Positions 46,299 to 55,546 are shown, numbered from the stretch's first letter. The stretch is 64,000 bases of DNA from Gluconacetobacter tumulicola (GCF_014174215.1 NZ_JABEQL010000009.1:88062-152061), one strand, 5' to 3'. Translations and numbers: made by a program. Notes: generated from the sequence alone by a model not told the origin.

Positions 46299-47333
46299 AT
46301 GCGTATCGCCCAGATCGCGCCGCTCCATGAAGCCGTACCGCCCAAACTGTATGGCGGCACCGAGCGTGTCGTGTCTTTCCTGACGGAAGAACTGACTTCC
46401 ATGGGCCATGATGTGACCCTGTTCGCCAGCGGCGACAGCGTGACCTCCGCCCGGCTGACCGCCTGCTGGCCGCAGGCCCTGCGCCTCGACCCCGCGATTC
46501 GCGACCCGATCGCGCCGCACATGCTGATGATGGAACAGGTCGCCCGGGTGGCGGAGCAGTTCGATATCCTGCATTTCCATATGGATTACTGGCCCTTCAC
46601 CTATTTCAGCCGCCAGAAGACGCCGATGCTGACCACCATGCATGGCCGCCTGGACCTGATGGAGCTGCAGCCGGTGTTCGACGCCTTTCCCAAGGTGCCG
46701 ATCGTCTCGATCTCCAACAACCAGCGCCTGCCCCTGCCCCAGGCCCATTACGTCCGCACCGTGCTGCACGGCCTGCCCGAGAAGCTGCTGACGCCGCAGC
46801 CGGGCCCGCGCGACTATTTCGCCTTCCTGGGCAGGATCTGCCCGGAAAAAGGCGTGGACAAGGCAATCCGCATCGCCCGCGCCCTCAATGTGCCGCTGAA
46901 GATCGCCGCCAAGATCGACAAGGTGGATGCCGAGTATTTCGAGCGCGAGATCGTCCCGATGCTGGGCGAGGGCGTGGAACTGATCGGCGAGATCAACGAC
47001 CGGCAGAAGCCCGCCTTCCTGTCCGGCGCGCGGGCACTGCTGATGCCGATCGACTGGCCCGAGCCGTTCGGCCTGGTGATGATCGAGGCCATGGCCTGCG
47101 GCACGCCCGTGGTCGCCTTCCGTCGCGGCTCGGTCCCCGAAGTGCTGGAAGACGGGCTGACCGGCCTGATCGTGAATGACGAGCACGAGGCCATCACCGC
47201 CTGCGCCCGCCTGCCGGAGCTGCAGTCCGACCGCATCCGCGAGCGATTCGAGCAGCGCTTCACCGCCCGGCGCATGGCCGAGGATTATCTCGACATCTAC
47301 CGCGAGCTGATCGAAGCCAGGAAGACCGCCTGA
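46299..47333 (+). CDS. Family 4 glycosyltransferase
   Basis: The 344-residue cytoplasmic enzyme has a GT-B fold: N-terminal RIAQIAPLHEAVPPKLYGGTERVVS, middle FAFLGRICPEKGVDKAIRIAR near 175 (nucleotide-sugar side), and the GT4 retaining motif EPFGLVMIEAMACGTPVVAFRRGSVPEV near 255-285, split here as EPFGLVMIEAMA. Donor and acceptor are unknown; close relatives often lie with trehalose, glycogen or surface glycan genes, but no such neighbours are seen. A GTG at 46287 is an alternative start with a better purine-rich box. It is divergent from the ABC exporter. Confidence 0.9.
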   Translation: MRIAQIAPLHEAVPPKLYGGTERVVSFLTEELTSMGHDVTLFASGDSVTSARLTACWPQALRLDPAIRDPIAPHMLMMEQVARVAEQFDILHFHMDYWPFTYFSRQKTPMLTTMHGRLDLMELQPVFDAFPKVPIVSISNNQRLPLPQAHYVRTVLHGLPEKLLTPQPGPRDYFAFLGRICPEKGVDKAIRIARALNVPLKIAAKIDKVDAEYFEREIVPMLGEGVELIGEINDRQKPAFLSGARALLMPIDWPEPFGLVMIEAMACGTPVVAFRRGSVPEVLEDGLTGLIVNDEHEAITACARLPELQSDRIRERFEQRFTARRMAEDYLDIYRELIEARKTA

Positions 47334-47344
47334 ATGGTCCCAAA

Positions 47345-47364
47345 GCCCGGCCTGCCGGCCGGGC
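47345..47364. terminator. Hairpin between convergent glycosyltransferase and MFS genes
   Basis: GCCCGGCC (47345-47352) and GGCCGGGC (47357-47364) form a perfect 8-bp stem with loop TGCC, in the 38-bp gap between two convergent stop codons. There is no T-run. Confidence 0.65.
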
Positions 47365-47371
47365 GCGGCAC

Positions 47372-48559
47372 TCAACGCCGCGCAGCTTCGCCCGCCACGA
47401 CCTGCCGCCCCAGGGCAACCAGGGGCAGCACGGCGCCGGCCAGCGAAACCGCCTGCCACCCGCCCTGGTGAAACAGGGCGGCCGCAAGCACCGACCCCGC
47501 CGCGCCGCACAGGAAGACGATGGTCATGAACAGGGCGTTCAGCCGTCCCCGGATCTCCGGCCGCAGCATGTAGATCGCCCGCATGCTGACCACCTGGTTG
47601 GTTTGCACGCCGGCATCCAGCACGATCGCCGCCACCGCCAGCGGCACCAGCGCGTGGCCCGCCACCGCCGCCAGCCCCAGCGCGAAGCCCCCCGCCACCA
47701 TCACCATCGCCCCTGTCGTCGCGGCATTCGTCAGCCCCCGGTCCGCCAGGCGCCCGGCCACGGGGGCCGCCAGCGCGCCCCCCGCTCCGGCGAGGGCAAA
47801 CAGCGCAATACCCGTCTGCCCCAGATGAAAGGGTGCCGACGCCAGTTGCAGCGGCACCGCCGTCCAGAAGACATTGAACGCGGCGAACACCGATCCCTGA
47901 TAGAACGCCCGCCGGCGCAGCAGCGGGGTATCGCGCAGGATACCGGGCAGCGACGCCAGGATGTGCAGGTAGGTCAGGCCGTCATGCACGGGCTGCCGGC
48001 GCGGCAGGCCGCGCGCCAGCGCCGCCATCAGCCCCAGCGTCATCGCGCACGACGCCAGGAAGACGGTATGCCAGCCGGCATAATCGGCGACGACGCTCGA
48101 GAACGGCCGGGCCAGCATGATCCCGCCGATCAGCCCGCCCATGACCGTACCCACCACGCGGCCGCGATCCTTCTCGGCCGACAGATGCGACGCCAGCGGC
48201 ACCAGCACCTGGGTGGCTGTGGCAAAGACACCGATGGCAAACGCCATCAGCAGGAATGCCCCCGCCGACCGCACGAAGGCCGAGGCCAGCAGCGTCAGGG
48301 CCAGCCCCCCCAGCGCCACCAGGACCAGCCGCCGGTTCTCCACGATATCGGCCAGCGAGACGAGGCCGATCATGCCGCAGCCATACCCCAGTTGCGTCAG
48401 CATGACGATGCTGCCCAGCCATGCCGGCGCCAGGCCGATATCGGGGCCGATCAGGCCGATCAGCGGCTGGGCGTAATAGATATTGGCCACCACAAGGCCG
48501 GCGGCACAGGCGATCAGGCGAATGATCCCGACCCCAGCAGGCGCAGAAGACGCAGTCAT
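47372..48559 (-). CDS. Major facilitator superfamily transporter
   Basis: The 395-residue permease has about twelve membrane helices. The MFS start is LVVANIYYAQPLIGLIGPDIG, with the loop 2-3 region VSLADIVENRRLVL, and in the second half LAAPVAGRLADRGLTN repeats the motif-A pattern. It resembles the bacterial exporters of the AraJ/YgaY type, so drug or sugar efflux is likely, but the substrate is open. The ATG at 48559 (MTASSAPAGV) is chosen because the frame upstream lacks hydrophobic or family sequence. It is divergent from glnK, 590 bp away. Confidence 0.88.
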   Translation of the reverse strand: MTASSAPAGVGIIRLIACAAGLVVANIYYAQPLIGLIGPDIGLAPAWLGSIVMLTQLGYGCGMIGLVSLADIVENRRLVLVALGGLALTLLASAFVRSAGAFLLMAFAIGVFATATQVLVPLASHLSAEKDRGRVVGTVMGGLIGGIMLARPFSSVVADYAGWHTVFLASCAMTLGLMAALARGLPRRQPVHDGLTYLHILASLPGILRDTPLLRRRAFYQGSVFAAFNVFWTAVPLQLASAPFHLGQTGIALFALAGAGGALAAPVAGRLADRGLTNAATTGAMVMVAGGFALGLAAVAGHALVPLAVAAIVLDAGVQTNQVVSMRAIYMLRPEIRGRLNALFMTIVFLCGAAGSVLAAALFHQGGWQAVSLAGAVLPLVALGRQVVAGEAARR

Positions 48560-49149
48560 GTCGTTATCCCGGTTTTCATGACGGAACTCTATCCCCCGAT
48601 AGCCGATATCTAGAAATCGAACCCGCAAACCGGCCTGCCCTGCCACCAAGCAGGACCGGACGGGTGCGGAGACCCGACCCCGTCCCGGCACAAACGGGGC
48701 GGGCTTGGCCTGTGCAACATGCTTGCCCCTTCGCGCATTGCCTGGGCGCGCATTACTTTGGGTTGACAAAAACGTTTTGATTATGAAACACTTATCACGC
48801 GGAGCGTGAAATCTGGTACCAACCAATCAAAAACTGCCATTTTTCTAGCCTGAATCGTCAAAAATTGGACTTATCGGTAGGCGGGTCACAATGGACCGTT
48901 TTGTCGGAATAAGCCTTCAATTCTTTGCTGGGCAACCCGCGAGGGGCGTGCATGGAAATACGGTTTCCATCGGCACGCTCTTGCACCATGCCCCGGTAAA
49001 GAATGGGTGGAATACCATGTCACCCATAAACGACGAGAATTCCCGCTCCGTATTGGCCACCGGTTACACACATCCGGCGGCCAGTCATCCTCGATCGTGC
49101 CGCATTGCGCAAGCCTTGCGGCGACGAGCGGTTCCTCAGGGAGGAAATC
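48560..49149. other. Long leader/promoter region upstream of glnK
   Basis: No gene is supported in these 590 bp; frames of up to 141 codons here lack ribosome binding sites and family features. The middle (48760-48880) is A/T-rich and contains TTGACA at about 48763. It separates the divergent MFS gene from glnK, and is the expected place for nitrogen control. An inverted repeat CCGCA...TGCGG sits at about 49100-49123. Confidence 0.5.
48971..48985 (+). promoter_or_regulatory. Sigma-54-like promoter candidate with short spacing, upstream of glnK
   Basis: CGGCACGCTCTTGCA carries both sigma-54 half-sites (GGCAC and TTGCA) on the strand of glnK-amtB, about 165 bp upstream of the glnK ATG. The gap is four bases where five is standard, so it is one base short of the strict -24/-12 spacing. 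Sigma-54 control through NtrC would be expected for this operon. The call is tentative. Confidence 0.35.
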
Positions 49150-49488
49150 ATGAAACTGATAGTCGCAATAATAAAACCTTTCAAACTCGATGACGTGCGT
49201 GAGGCTCTGTCCGCCCTCGGCGTGACAGGGATTACCGTGACCGACGTCAAAGGATTCGGTCGCCAGAAGGGCCAGACCGAAATCTATCGTGGCGCGGAAT
49301 ATCAGGAACATTTCGTTCCGAAGTCGAAACTTGAAATCGCAGTCCCGAGCGACCTTGCCGATCCTGTGATGGAGGCCATCCGCCTGGCCGCCAACACCGG
49401 AAAAATCGGTGACGGGAAAATCTTCGTTCTTGATGTGGAGCAGGCAATGCGCATTCGTACAGGTGAAACGGGGGATAGCGCCCTATGA
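49150..49488 (+). CDS. glnK: PII nitrogen signal protein GlnK
   Basis: The 112-residue protein is a trimeric sensor of 2-oxoglutarate, ATP/ADP and glutamine. The T loop has the uridylylation residue Tyr51 in TEIYRGAEY, and the PII signatures VTDVKGFGRQKG (31-42) and GKIGDGKIFVLDVEQAMRIRTGE (split: GDGKIFVLDVEQAMRIRTGE) are intact. A strong GGGAGG box precedes the ATG at 49150. The stop overlaps the amtB ATG (ATGA), the usual coupling. It blocks AmtB when nitrogen is plentiful and can regulate NtrB. Confidence 0.97.
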   Translation: MKLIVAIIKPFKLDDVREALSALGVTGITVTDVKGFGRQKGQTEIYRGAEYQEHFVPKSKLEIAVPSDLADPVMEAIRLAANTGKIGDGKIFVLDVEQAMRIRTGETGDSAL

Positions 49489-50879
49489 GGAATCCCCCTT
49501 CCATGTTCCGGGCTCTCAAGCTTTCGGGCGTCACCAGGGCCCCGGCTCTTCTTCTCCCGATCGTCGCCCTGTCCTCCCCCGCCCTCGCCGCCGACGCCCC
49601 GCCCGCGCCCCCCGCGATCGACACGGGCGACACGTCGTGGATGCTGGTCAGCACCGCGCTGGTGCTGATGATGACCATCCCGGGCCTGGCCCTGTTCTAT
49701 GCCGGCATGGTCCGCCGCAAGAACGTGCTGGCGACGCTGATGCAGTCCTTCGCGATCTGCTGCATCGTCACCGTCGTCTGGATGGTGGCCGGCTACAGCC
49801 TGGCCTTCGGCACCGGCACCCCCTATATCGGCGACCTGTCGCGCGTCCTGCTCAACGGCATCGGCGCGCATATCGCCAAGGGCGCCGATATCGGCTTCAC
49901 GCTGGGCGCGGGCACCCCCAACGCGGTCACGATGACGATCCCCGAGAGCGTCTGGATGATGTTCCAGATGACGTTCGCCATCATCACCCCGGCGCTGATC
50001 GCCGGCGCGTTCGCCGAACGCATGAAGTTCAGCGCCCTGTGCGTCTTCACCATCCTGTGGTCTCTGCTGGTCTACTCACCGATCGCCCACTGGGTGTGGA
50101 GCCCGCTGGGCTGGGTTGCCGGCCTGGGCGCCATCGATTTCGCGGGCGGCACCGTCGTGCATATCAATGCCGGTGTGGCCGGCCTCGTCACGGCCCTGGT
50201 GCTGGGCAAGCGCAAGGGTTATGGGCAGGACGATCTGTCGCCCTTCAACCTGACCTACGCCGTCATCGGCGCGTCGCTGCTATGGGTGGGCTGGTTCGGC
50301 TTCAATGCCGGCTCGGCCGTCGGCGCCAACGGCCGCGCCGGCATGGCCATGACCACCACCCAGATCGCCACCGCCGCCGCCGGCCTCGGCTGGATGCTGG
50401 CCGAATGGGTCCGCCGCGGCAAGCCGACCGTGCTGGGCATCATCTCCGGCGCAGTGGGCGGCCTGGTCGCCATCACGCCGGCGGCGGGCTTCGTCCTGCC
50501 GGGCAGCGCCCTGATCATCGGCGTGGTGGCCGGCGTGGTCTGCTTCTGGGCCGCCACCTCGCTCAAGCACATGCTGGGCTATGATGACAGCCTGGACGCG
50601 TTCGGCGTGCACGGCATCGGCGGCATCATCGGCGCATTGCTGACCGGCGTGTTCGCCTATGGACCACTCTCGGCCACCGATGCCAATCCCGGCGGTATCA
50701 GTGGTTCGTTCGCGCAGTTCGTCTCCCAGGCCGAGGCCGTGGGCATCACCATCGCCTGGTGCGCCGCGGCATCCTTCATCCTGCTCAAGATCGTTGACCT
50801 GACGATCGGCCTGCGCGTCACGGCGGACCAGGAAGAAGAAGGGCTGGACATGACCCTTCACGGAGAACGCATCAACTGA
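49485..50879 (+). CDS. amtB: Ammonium transporter AmtB
   Basis: The 464-residue channel has a signal peptide (ending PALAADAP) and eleven membrane helices. Family signatures are DTSWMLVSTALVLMMTIPGLALFYAGMVRRKN (split: DTSWMLVSTAL, GLALFYAGMVRRKN), the phenylalanine-gate region, DFAGGTVVHINAGVAGL near 215 with the first pore His, and FGVHGIGGIIGALLTGVFA near 365 with the second pore His. The C-terminus has the cytoplasmic GlnK-binding tail (VDLTIGLRVTADQEEEGLDMTLHGE, in part). It takes up ammonium when nitrogen is scarce, or recaptures leaked ammonium in diazotrophs. A hairpin follows. Confidence 0.97.
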   Translation: MRNPPSMFRALKLSGVTRAPALLLPIVALSSPALAADAPPAPPAIDTGDTSWMLVSTALVLMMTIPGLALFYAGMVRRKNVLATLMQSFAICCIVTVVWMVAGYSLAFGTGTPYIGDLSRVLLNGIGAHIAKGADIGFTLGAGTPNAVTMTIPESVWMMFQMTFAIITPALIAGAFAERMKFSALCVFTILWSLLVYSPIAHWVWSPLGWVAGLGAIDFAGGTVVHINAGVAGLVTALVLGKRKGYGQDDLSPFNLTYAVIGASLLWVGWFGFNAGSAVGANGRAGMAMTTTQIATAAAGLGWMLAEWVRRGKPTVLGIISGAVGGLVAITPAAGFVLPGSALIIGVVAGVVCFWAATSLKHMLGYDDSLDAFGVHGIGGIIGALLTGVFAYGPLSATDANPGGISGSFAQFVSQAEAVGITIAWCAAASFILLKIVDLTIGLRVTADQEEEGLDMTLHGERIN

Positions 50880-50919
50880 ACGACAAGATTCAGGCGCCAC
50901 TTCGTCACTAACACAGAGG

Positions 50920-50943
50920 GAGGGGGAGGGTTACTTCCCCCTC
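50920..50943 (+). terminator. Hairpin between amtB and the porin gene
   Basis: GAGGGGGA (50920-50927) pairs perfectly with TCCCCCTC (50936-50943) with an 8-nt loop, in a purine-rich tract 41 bp after amtB. The following AAGGAGAGGGAG is the likely ribosome site for the porin gene, so the hairpin could attenuate read-through or protect the amtB mRNA end. Confidence 0.5.
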
Positions 50944-50966
50944 ACAATAAGGAGAGGGAGCGAAGC

Positions 50967-52235
50967 GTGTCGAACTTAAGAAAAAAATCTCGTTTTTCTA
51001 TTTCTCTTTTTCTCACGGCAAGTGGCCTCGTGCTTCCTGCGGCGGCCCAGGCCCAGGTTGCGGTATTCAGCAATCCGTCAAACAAGTCGGGCTTTTCCCA
51101 ATGGCTCAATGATGTCACCCTGGTGGGCCAGATCGAGGGTGGAATCATGGCCAATCCGGCCCGCCCCGATAACGGGATCAATTTCGGCAACTTCCTCGCC
51201 GACCATGCCAACCAGGTCCAGCTGAACCAGCTCGAATTCACGCTTTCAAAAGCCATCGACCCGAGCAAGAGCGCGTATCAGATCGGCTTCACGCTGGAAG
51301 GGCTCTACGGTTCCGATGCACGCTATTATCATCTGCTGGGCGTCTCGGATCGCGCGTTCTCGAACCGCTATCAACTGATCCCGGCCCAGGCCCATGTCGA
51401 CGTGCATCTGCCATGGCTGACCCGCGGCGGCCTGGATATGCAGGCCGGCATTCTCCAGGCGCCCATGGGGGTCGAAACGCTCGATCCCACGACGCGTCCC
51501 TTCTATACGCTCGCCTACACATCCGAATACTCCGTGCCGTTCGAACATGTCGGCGCGATGTTCAAATGGCATGTCATCCCGATTCTCGATGTCACGTTCG
51601 GCGTCGATACCGGCAATCAGACCACGTTCGGCAAGAGCGACCCCAATCACGAGGCAGCGGGATATTTCGGCTTCAACCTGAACGGACTTGCCGGCGGCAA
51701 GCTCAACATCATCGAACTCAGCCGCATCGGTCCGGAAAATGCCGTCGCGGCCCTCGGTCCGCGCGCGGACAGCGAGATGCGGTACTGGAACGATATCAAC
51801 GCCGCGTACCAGGTCAACGACAAGCTGTCGGTCACGGGCGAGTTCAATTACCTGCACGATGAGGGCCTGCGCGCCGACACCTACAGCTTCGTGAGCTTCC
51901 TCAGCTACAAGATCACCCCATCGCTGACCTTCAACTATCGTGGTGAAATCTACCGCGACAATACCGGCCAGTTCGTCCTCAGCTTCCTGAACAACACCGC
52001 GTACATGACCGCCTTTACGGGCGCCGCAGTCCCGCTGGAGGCAGCGCCTCCCACAACCTATGGTGCGCTGACCCTCGGGGTAACCTACAGGCCAACTCTC
52101 GGCCATGGGGTCCGTGTCTTCGAGCTGCGGCCCGAAATCCGCTTCGACCGGTCGCTGAACGGAACCTCTCCGTTCAATGACGGTCGCAATACAGGTGTGT
52201 TCACCTTCGGTATGGACGGCGTACTCGGTTTCTAA
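50967..52235 (+). CDS. Outer-membrane beta-barrel porin (Bbp2/OmpL-like)
   Basis: The 422-residue protein has a signal peptide (KKSRFSISLFLTASGLVLPA ending AAQAQ) and then an alternating beta pattern throughout, with aromatic girdle residues and a C-terminal Phe (DGVLGF) typical of barrels. The N-terminal part LNDVTLVGQIEGGIMAN with FLADHANQVQLNQLEFTL resembles the beta-barrel porin-2 family common near transporters in Acetobacteraceae. The solute is unknown. Being 87 bp after amtB on the same strand, it may widen outer-membrane entry for nitrogen compounds; this is inference. Confidence 0.85.
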   Translation: MSNLRKKSRFSISLFLTASGLVLPAAAQAQVAVFSNPSNKSGFSQWLNDVTLVGQIEGGIMANPARPDNGINFGNFLADHANQVQLNQLEFTLSKAIDPSKSAYQIGFTLEGLYGSDARYYHLLGVSDRAFSNRYQLIPAQAHVDVHLPWLTRGGLDMQAGILQAPMGVETLDPTTRPFYTLAYTSEYSVPFEHVGAMFKWHVIPILDVTFGVDTGNQTTFGKSDPNHEAAGYFGFNLNGLAGGKLNIIELSRIGPENAVAALGPRADSEMRYWNDINAAYQVNDKLSVTGEFNYLHDEGLRADTYSFVSFLSYKITPSLTFNYRGEIYRDNTGQFVLSFLNNTAYMTAFTGAAVPLEAAPPTTYGALTLGVTYRPTLGHGVRVFELRPEIRFDRSLNGTSPFNDGRNTGVFTFGMDGVLGF

Positions 52236-52334
52236 CACCGGGTAACCAACCACACTGCCCCGCTTCGGCGGCGATGTGGCACCAGAAACCGCAAGGAGCC
52301 GGCGCGGGCATGCCAGGGGCCTGTCCGCCCCGCT

Positions 52335-53015
52335 TCAGCCGCTCGGGGACGGGCGAAAACGCATCTCGATCCCGCGCTCCACGAGGAATTGCTCCATCCG
52401 CGTTCGAAAGGCCGGCGTCGCGGTCTGCCAGGCATTCTCGAAATGCCGGCGCGCCCGGATCATCTCGCCTTCCGCCAGCAGAAAGCGGGCGAGATTGAAA
52501 TGCCCGCGAAAATCGCCGCCCTCGGCGGCGCGGACATACCATGCCCGCGCCTGGACCAGATCACGCGTCACCGCCCATCCATCTTCATAAAAACCGCCGA
52601 TGATGTTGAAGGATTTGCAGTGTCCCCGCGCGGCTGCCCACCGGAACCAGGCCAGCGCCCGCACATGGTCGGGCGGCCCATCCCACCCCAGGGTCAGGCC
52701 GGTGGCATAATTGTACATGCCCCAATCCAGGCCGGCACAGGCGGCCCGACGATACCAGCGCAGCGCCTCGGCCGGGGCGGCAGGCATGCCCCAGCCCAGT
52801 TCGCAGCAGCGCCCGACCATGTTGCACCCCATGGCGCTACCCTGCCGCGCCGCCGCCAGAAACCACCCCAGCGCCGCACGCGCGTCGCGGGGCAGCAGCA
52901 CACCATCCAGCAGGATCTGCCCCAGCGCGAGCTGCGCATCGGCCAGCCCGCCGCCGGCCAGGTCGCAGATCGTCGCGACTCCGGCCGTCGCCTGGTCGGG
53001 TCCAGCCTCCCGCAT
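52335..53015 (-). CDS. Sel1-repeat protein A, beside the TonB receptor
   Basis: The 226-residue protein consists of about five Sel1-like (TPR-related) repeats: ADAQLALGQILLDGVLLPRD, MGCNMVGRCCELGWGMPAAP, WGMYNYATGLTLGWDGPPD, CKSFNIIGGFYEDGWAVTRD and FRGHFNLARFLLAEGEMI. There is no signal peptide, so it is probably cytoplasmic. It starts 9 bp downstream of the TonB receptor stop, so it is co-transcribed. It is clearly related to the Sel1 protein B at 56560 (same repeat order; both have EDGW/EEGW and WYRR/WYVR-AAEGGD positions). Function is not known. Confidence 0.82.
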   Translation of the reverse strand: MREAGPDQATAGVATICDLAGGGLADAQLALGQILLDGVLLPRDARAALGWFLAAARQGSAMGCNMVGRCCELGWGMPAAPAEALRWYRRAACAGLDWGMYNYATGLTLGWDGPPDHVRALAWFRWAAARGHCKSFNIIGGFYEDGWAVTRDLVQARAWYVRAAEGGDFRGHFNLARFLLAEGEMIRARRHFENAWQTATPAFRTRMEQFLVERGIEMRFRPSPSG

Positions 53016-53023
53016 TGCGCCGG

Positions 53024-55351
53024 TCAGAAATGCGCGTTCAGGTTCACCAGCGCCGTCCGGCCCGGCGCCTGCATCGCATAATGCGTGGTGTAGGCCTGGG
53101 TGAAATAGCGCTTGTTGGCAAGGTTCTGCACATTGAGCTGCAGGCTGTAGTGCTTCATGAACTTGTAGGTGGCCATGACGTCGAACCGCCAGTAACTGGG
53201 TACGAATTTCGGCGCCGTCGGGGAATCCGTGCCATACACCTTGCCCATGTAATAAACGCCCGCCGCCACCGTCAGCGGCTGGATGACGCGATAGGTCGTC
53301 CACAGCGCCAGGCTGCTCTCCGGCGTGTTCGGCGCATGGCGCCCATCCATCAGCCCGGCAGCAGCCCCGGACCCGCCGGCCTTCAGCAGCCGCGCATCCA
53401 GGTAGGTGAAACCGCCATTGATCGACCAGTCGCGGGTGATCTGCCCGTTCAGACCGACCTCGAAGCCCCGAACCCGCTTGGTGCCGCCATTGTCGATCCC
53501 GCCCGTCGCGGTGGTGATCTTGAAATTGGTGGCGTCGATCTGAAACAGCGCGCCGGTCACCAGCAGCCGGTTATGCAGCATGTTCCATTTGGTGCCGACC
53601 TCGATCGTGCGGTCGCGTTCCGGCTTCAGCACGGCGCCGATATTGCCCGATCGGTCGGCACCAAGGCTGATATCGTCCGATCCCTGGCCGACCGAATTGC
53701 CCGGCGGAATCGCCGACGTGGCATAGGACGCATAGATCGAGCCATTGGAGCGCGGCTTGTAGACCAGCGCACCCTGGTAGGTGAACAGATTGTCGCCACG
53801 CCCATATTCGCCCGCCGCCGCGCGATAGGTGCTCTGCACATTGTCGTAGCGCAGGCCGACATTGGCCTGGAGCTGCTTCAGCAGCGTGATCGTGTCGAAC
53901 AGATAGACCGCCTTGGTATCGAAGCGCGTGCTGTTCGGGTTCCCCGTATGCCTCAGGTCGCCCGTCCAGAGCTGGCCCGGATTCGGATCGGGCAGCAAGG
54001 TACAGGTGCCCGACGAAAAGGCCAGCGCGGTGGCGCAACGGGTGAAATTGGTGCCCGAGGCCACATTCTGGCCGTTCACATAGGCCGTGTAATTGTCGTT
54101 CTTGCCCTGCTCGCGCGTAAACTCCGCGCCGGAGGCAAACTGGTTCCTGAAGCCCGCCAGATCGAACGATCCATAGAAATCGGTCTGGTTGGTCGCCGTA
54201 TCGAAAGTGGAGAAACGGCTGTTCAGGCGCCGATAGACATAGCCGTAATAGATATTGCCCTGGCTGTCGTCCGGCATCGTCCAGCGGTCGTTCTGCGTCG
54301 TTTCCGAATAGCGCGTGGTATTGCGCAGATGCAGCGTGCTGCTGAAATCATGTTCCAGCCGCAGCGTGCCCATGTCGATGCCATCCTGGTTGGCATCGCG
54401 GTTCTCCAGCCCGTACCAGGTATCGAACGGCACCTTGACCGGAGCGCCATCGCCCGTCGCCATGACCCGCGCCGCACCGCCCGAGCGCGGGTTGAAGGTC
54501 GGATTATTGTACGGAATGCCGACATCGGGCAGGTCGTCATTCTGCATATGGTAATACATCAGCGTGACGCGGTTGGGGGTCCCCAGCCCGAACGACACCG
54601 CCGGCGCCACGCCGAAACGCCGGTAATGGGTGGGCCCGCGCCCCGCCACGCCCTGGTCGTCACCCATCAGGTTCAGCCGGAAGGCCCCCGTGTCCGTAAT
54701 CCGCCAGTTACCGTCGAACGTGCCGCGCTTGTAATCGGCATTGCCGAAACCGAGATTGGCATCGACCACATTCTTCAGGGTGGGCATCTTGCTGTTGATC
54801 AGGATCGCACCGCCGGCCCCGCCCCGCCCGGCGATGGCCCCGGTATCGCCCTTGACGATTTCGATCGATTCCACATTGAACGTCTCGCGCGACTGCGCCC
54901 CGACATCGCGCAATCCATCGACAAAGGTGCTCGACTGCGCGTCAAACCCCCGCAGGAACGGCCGGTCGCCGACCGGGTTACCCCCCTCGCCCGCGCCCAT
55001 CGTAATCCCTGGCACATTGCGCAACGCATCGGCCAGCGTGTTCGACGCGGTCTGGGTCAGCAACTGGCGCGAAATGACCGACACGCTCTTGGGTGTATCA
55101 AGCAGCGAGGCGGTGAATTTCGGCGACATGTCATGCCACATGCCCACGACTTCGATATGTTCGTGCCGCGGATTGGGCCGATCCTGATGCGCCTTCTTCC
55201 TTTCCTCGTCGGTCAGCTTGTCCGACGCCGCCACACCCGGCGTCGCGGCCAGCCCCTGGGACCCGATCATCGCCATCGCCAGACCACACAGGACCTGACC
55301 GCGCTGGGGCGCCACCTGCTGCGCCACACGCCATTTTCCAGTGACACCCAT
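53024..55351 (-). CDS. TonB-dependent siderophore receptor (Fiu-like)
   Basis: The receptor (775 residues from the ATG at 55351) imports ferric siderophores, probably catecholates. After a signal peptide (CGLAMAMIGSQGLAATPG) comes a plug domain (about 80-190: TPKSVSVISRQLLTQTASNT, DALRNVPGITMGAGEGG, FLRGFDAQSSTFVDGLRDVG, IEIVKGDTGAIAGRGGAGG), then a 22-strand barrel ending in Phe (VNLNAHF). I choose 55351 because a TTGAGGAA box lies before it, while the ATG at 55375 sits 7 bp from the Fur-like palindrome with no box. Fiu/YbiX-type pairing with the PiuC gene upstream supports an iron role. Confidence 0.92.
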   Translation of the reverse strand: MGVTGKWRVAQQVAPQRGQVLCGLAMAMIGSQGLAATPGVAASDKLTDEERKKAHQDRPNPRHEHIEVVGMWHDMSPKFTASLLDTPKSVSVISRQLLTQTASNTLADALRNVPGITMGAGEGGNPVGDRPFLRGFDAQSSTFVDGLRDVGAQSRETFNVESIEIVKGDTGAIAGRGGAGGAILINSKMPTLKNVVDANLGFGNADYKRGTFDGNWRITDTGAFRLNLMGDDQGVAGRGPTHYRRFGVAPAVSFGLGTPNRVTLMYYHMQNDDLPDVGIPYNNPTFNPRSGGAARVMATGDGAPVKVPFDTWYGLENRDANQDGIDMGTLRLEHDFSSTLHLRNTTRYSETTQNDRWTMPDDSQGNIYYGYVYRRLNSRFSTFDTATNQTDFYGSFDLAGFRNQFASGAEFTREQGKNDNYTAYVNGQNVASGTNFTRCATALAFSSGTCTLLPDPNPGQLWTGDLRHTGNPNSTRFDTKAVYLFDTITLLKQLQANVGLRYDNVQSTYRAAAGEYGRGDNLFTYQGALVYKPRSNGSIYASYATSAIPPGNSVGQGSDDISLGADRSGNIGAVLKPERDRTIEVGTKWNMLHNRLLVTGALFQIDATNFKITTATGGIDNGGTKRVRGFEVGLNGQITRDWSINGGFTYLDARLLKAGGSGAAAGLMDGRHAPNTPESSLALWTTYRVIQPLTVAAGVYYMGKVYGTDSPTAPKFVPSYWRFDVMATYKFMKHYSLQLNVQNLANKRYFTQAYTTHYAMQAPGRTALVNLNAHF

Positions 55352-55382
55352 TCGCCGGGGTTTCCTCAATGCCATATATGAA

Positions 55383-55401
55383 AATGCGAACTATTCGCAT
55401 T
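55383..55401 (-). promoter_or_regulatory. Fur-like operator upstream of the TonB receptor
   Basis: A perfect 19-bp palindrome, AATGCGAA-CTA-TTCGCATT (8-3-8), lies 31 bp upstream of the chosen receptor start. Its size and A/T ends fit an alphaproteobacterial Fur box (iron-dependent repressor), and the gene it precedes is an iron receptor. Iron control is therefore likely, though which regulator binds is inferred. Confidence 0.75.
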
Positions 55402-55546
55402 AACAGCGTATGTTTCACGAGAGATACAAAGCGTCAAGAAATTCATTTGCGACAAAAAATGTCTTGTCCATTCCCGGCGATGCACTCCCACCGGTCATCG
55501 CACAAGAATACTGAAATCTATAGATAATTTCAGTATTATTCCATTC

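Noticed and set aside
48891..49193. A 100-codon frame starting with ATG in the glnK leader
   Set aside because: It has only a weak ribosome site, no recognisable domain or hydrophobic pattern, and overlaps the start of glnK in another frame. I treat it as leader sequence.
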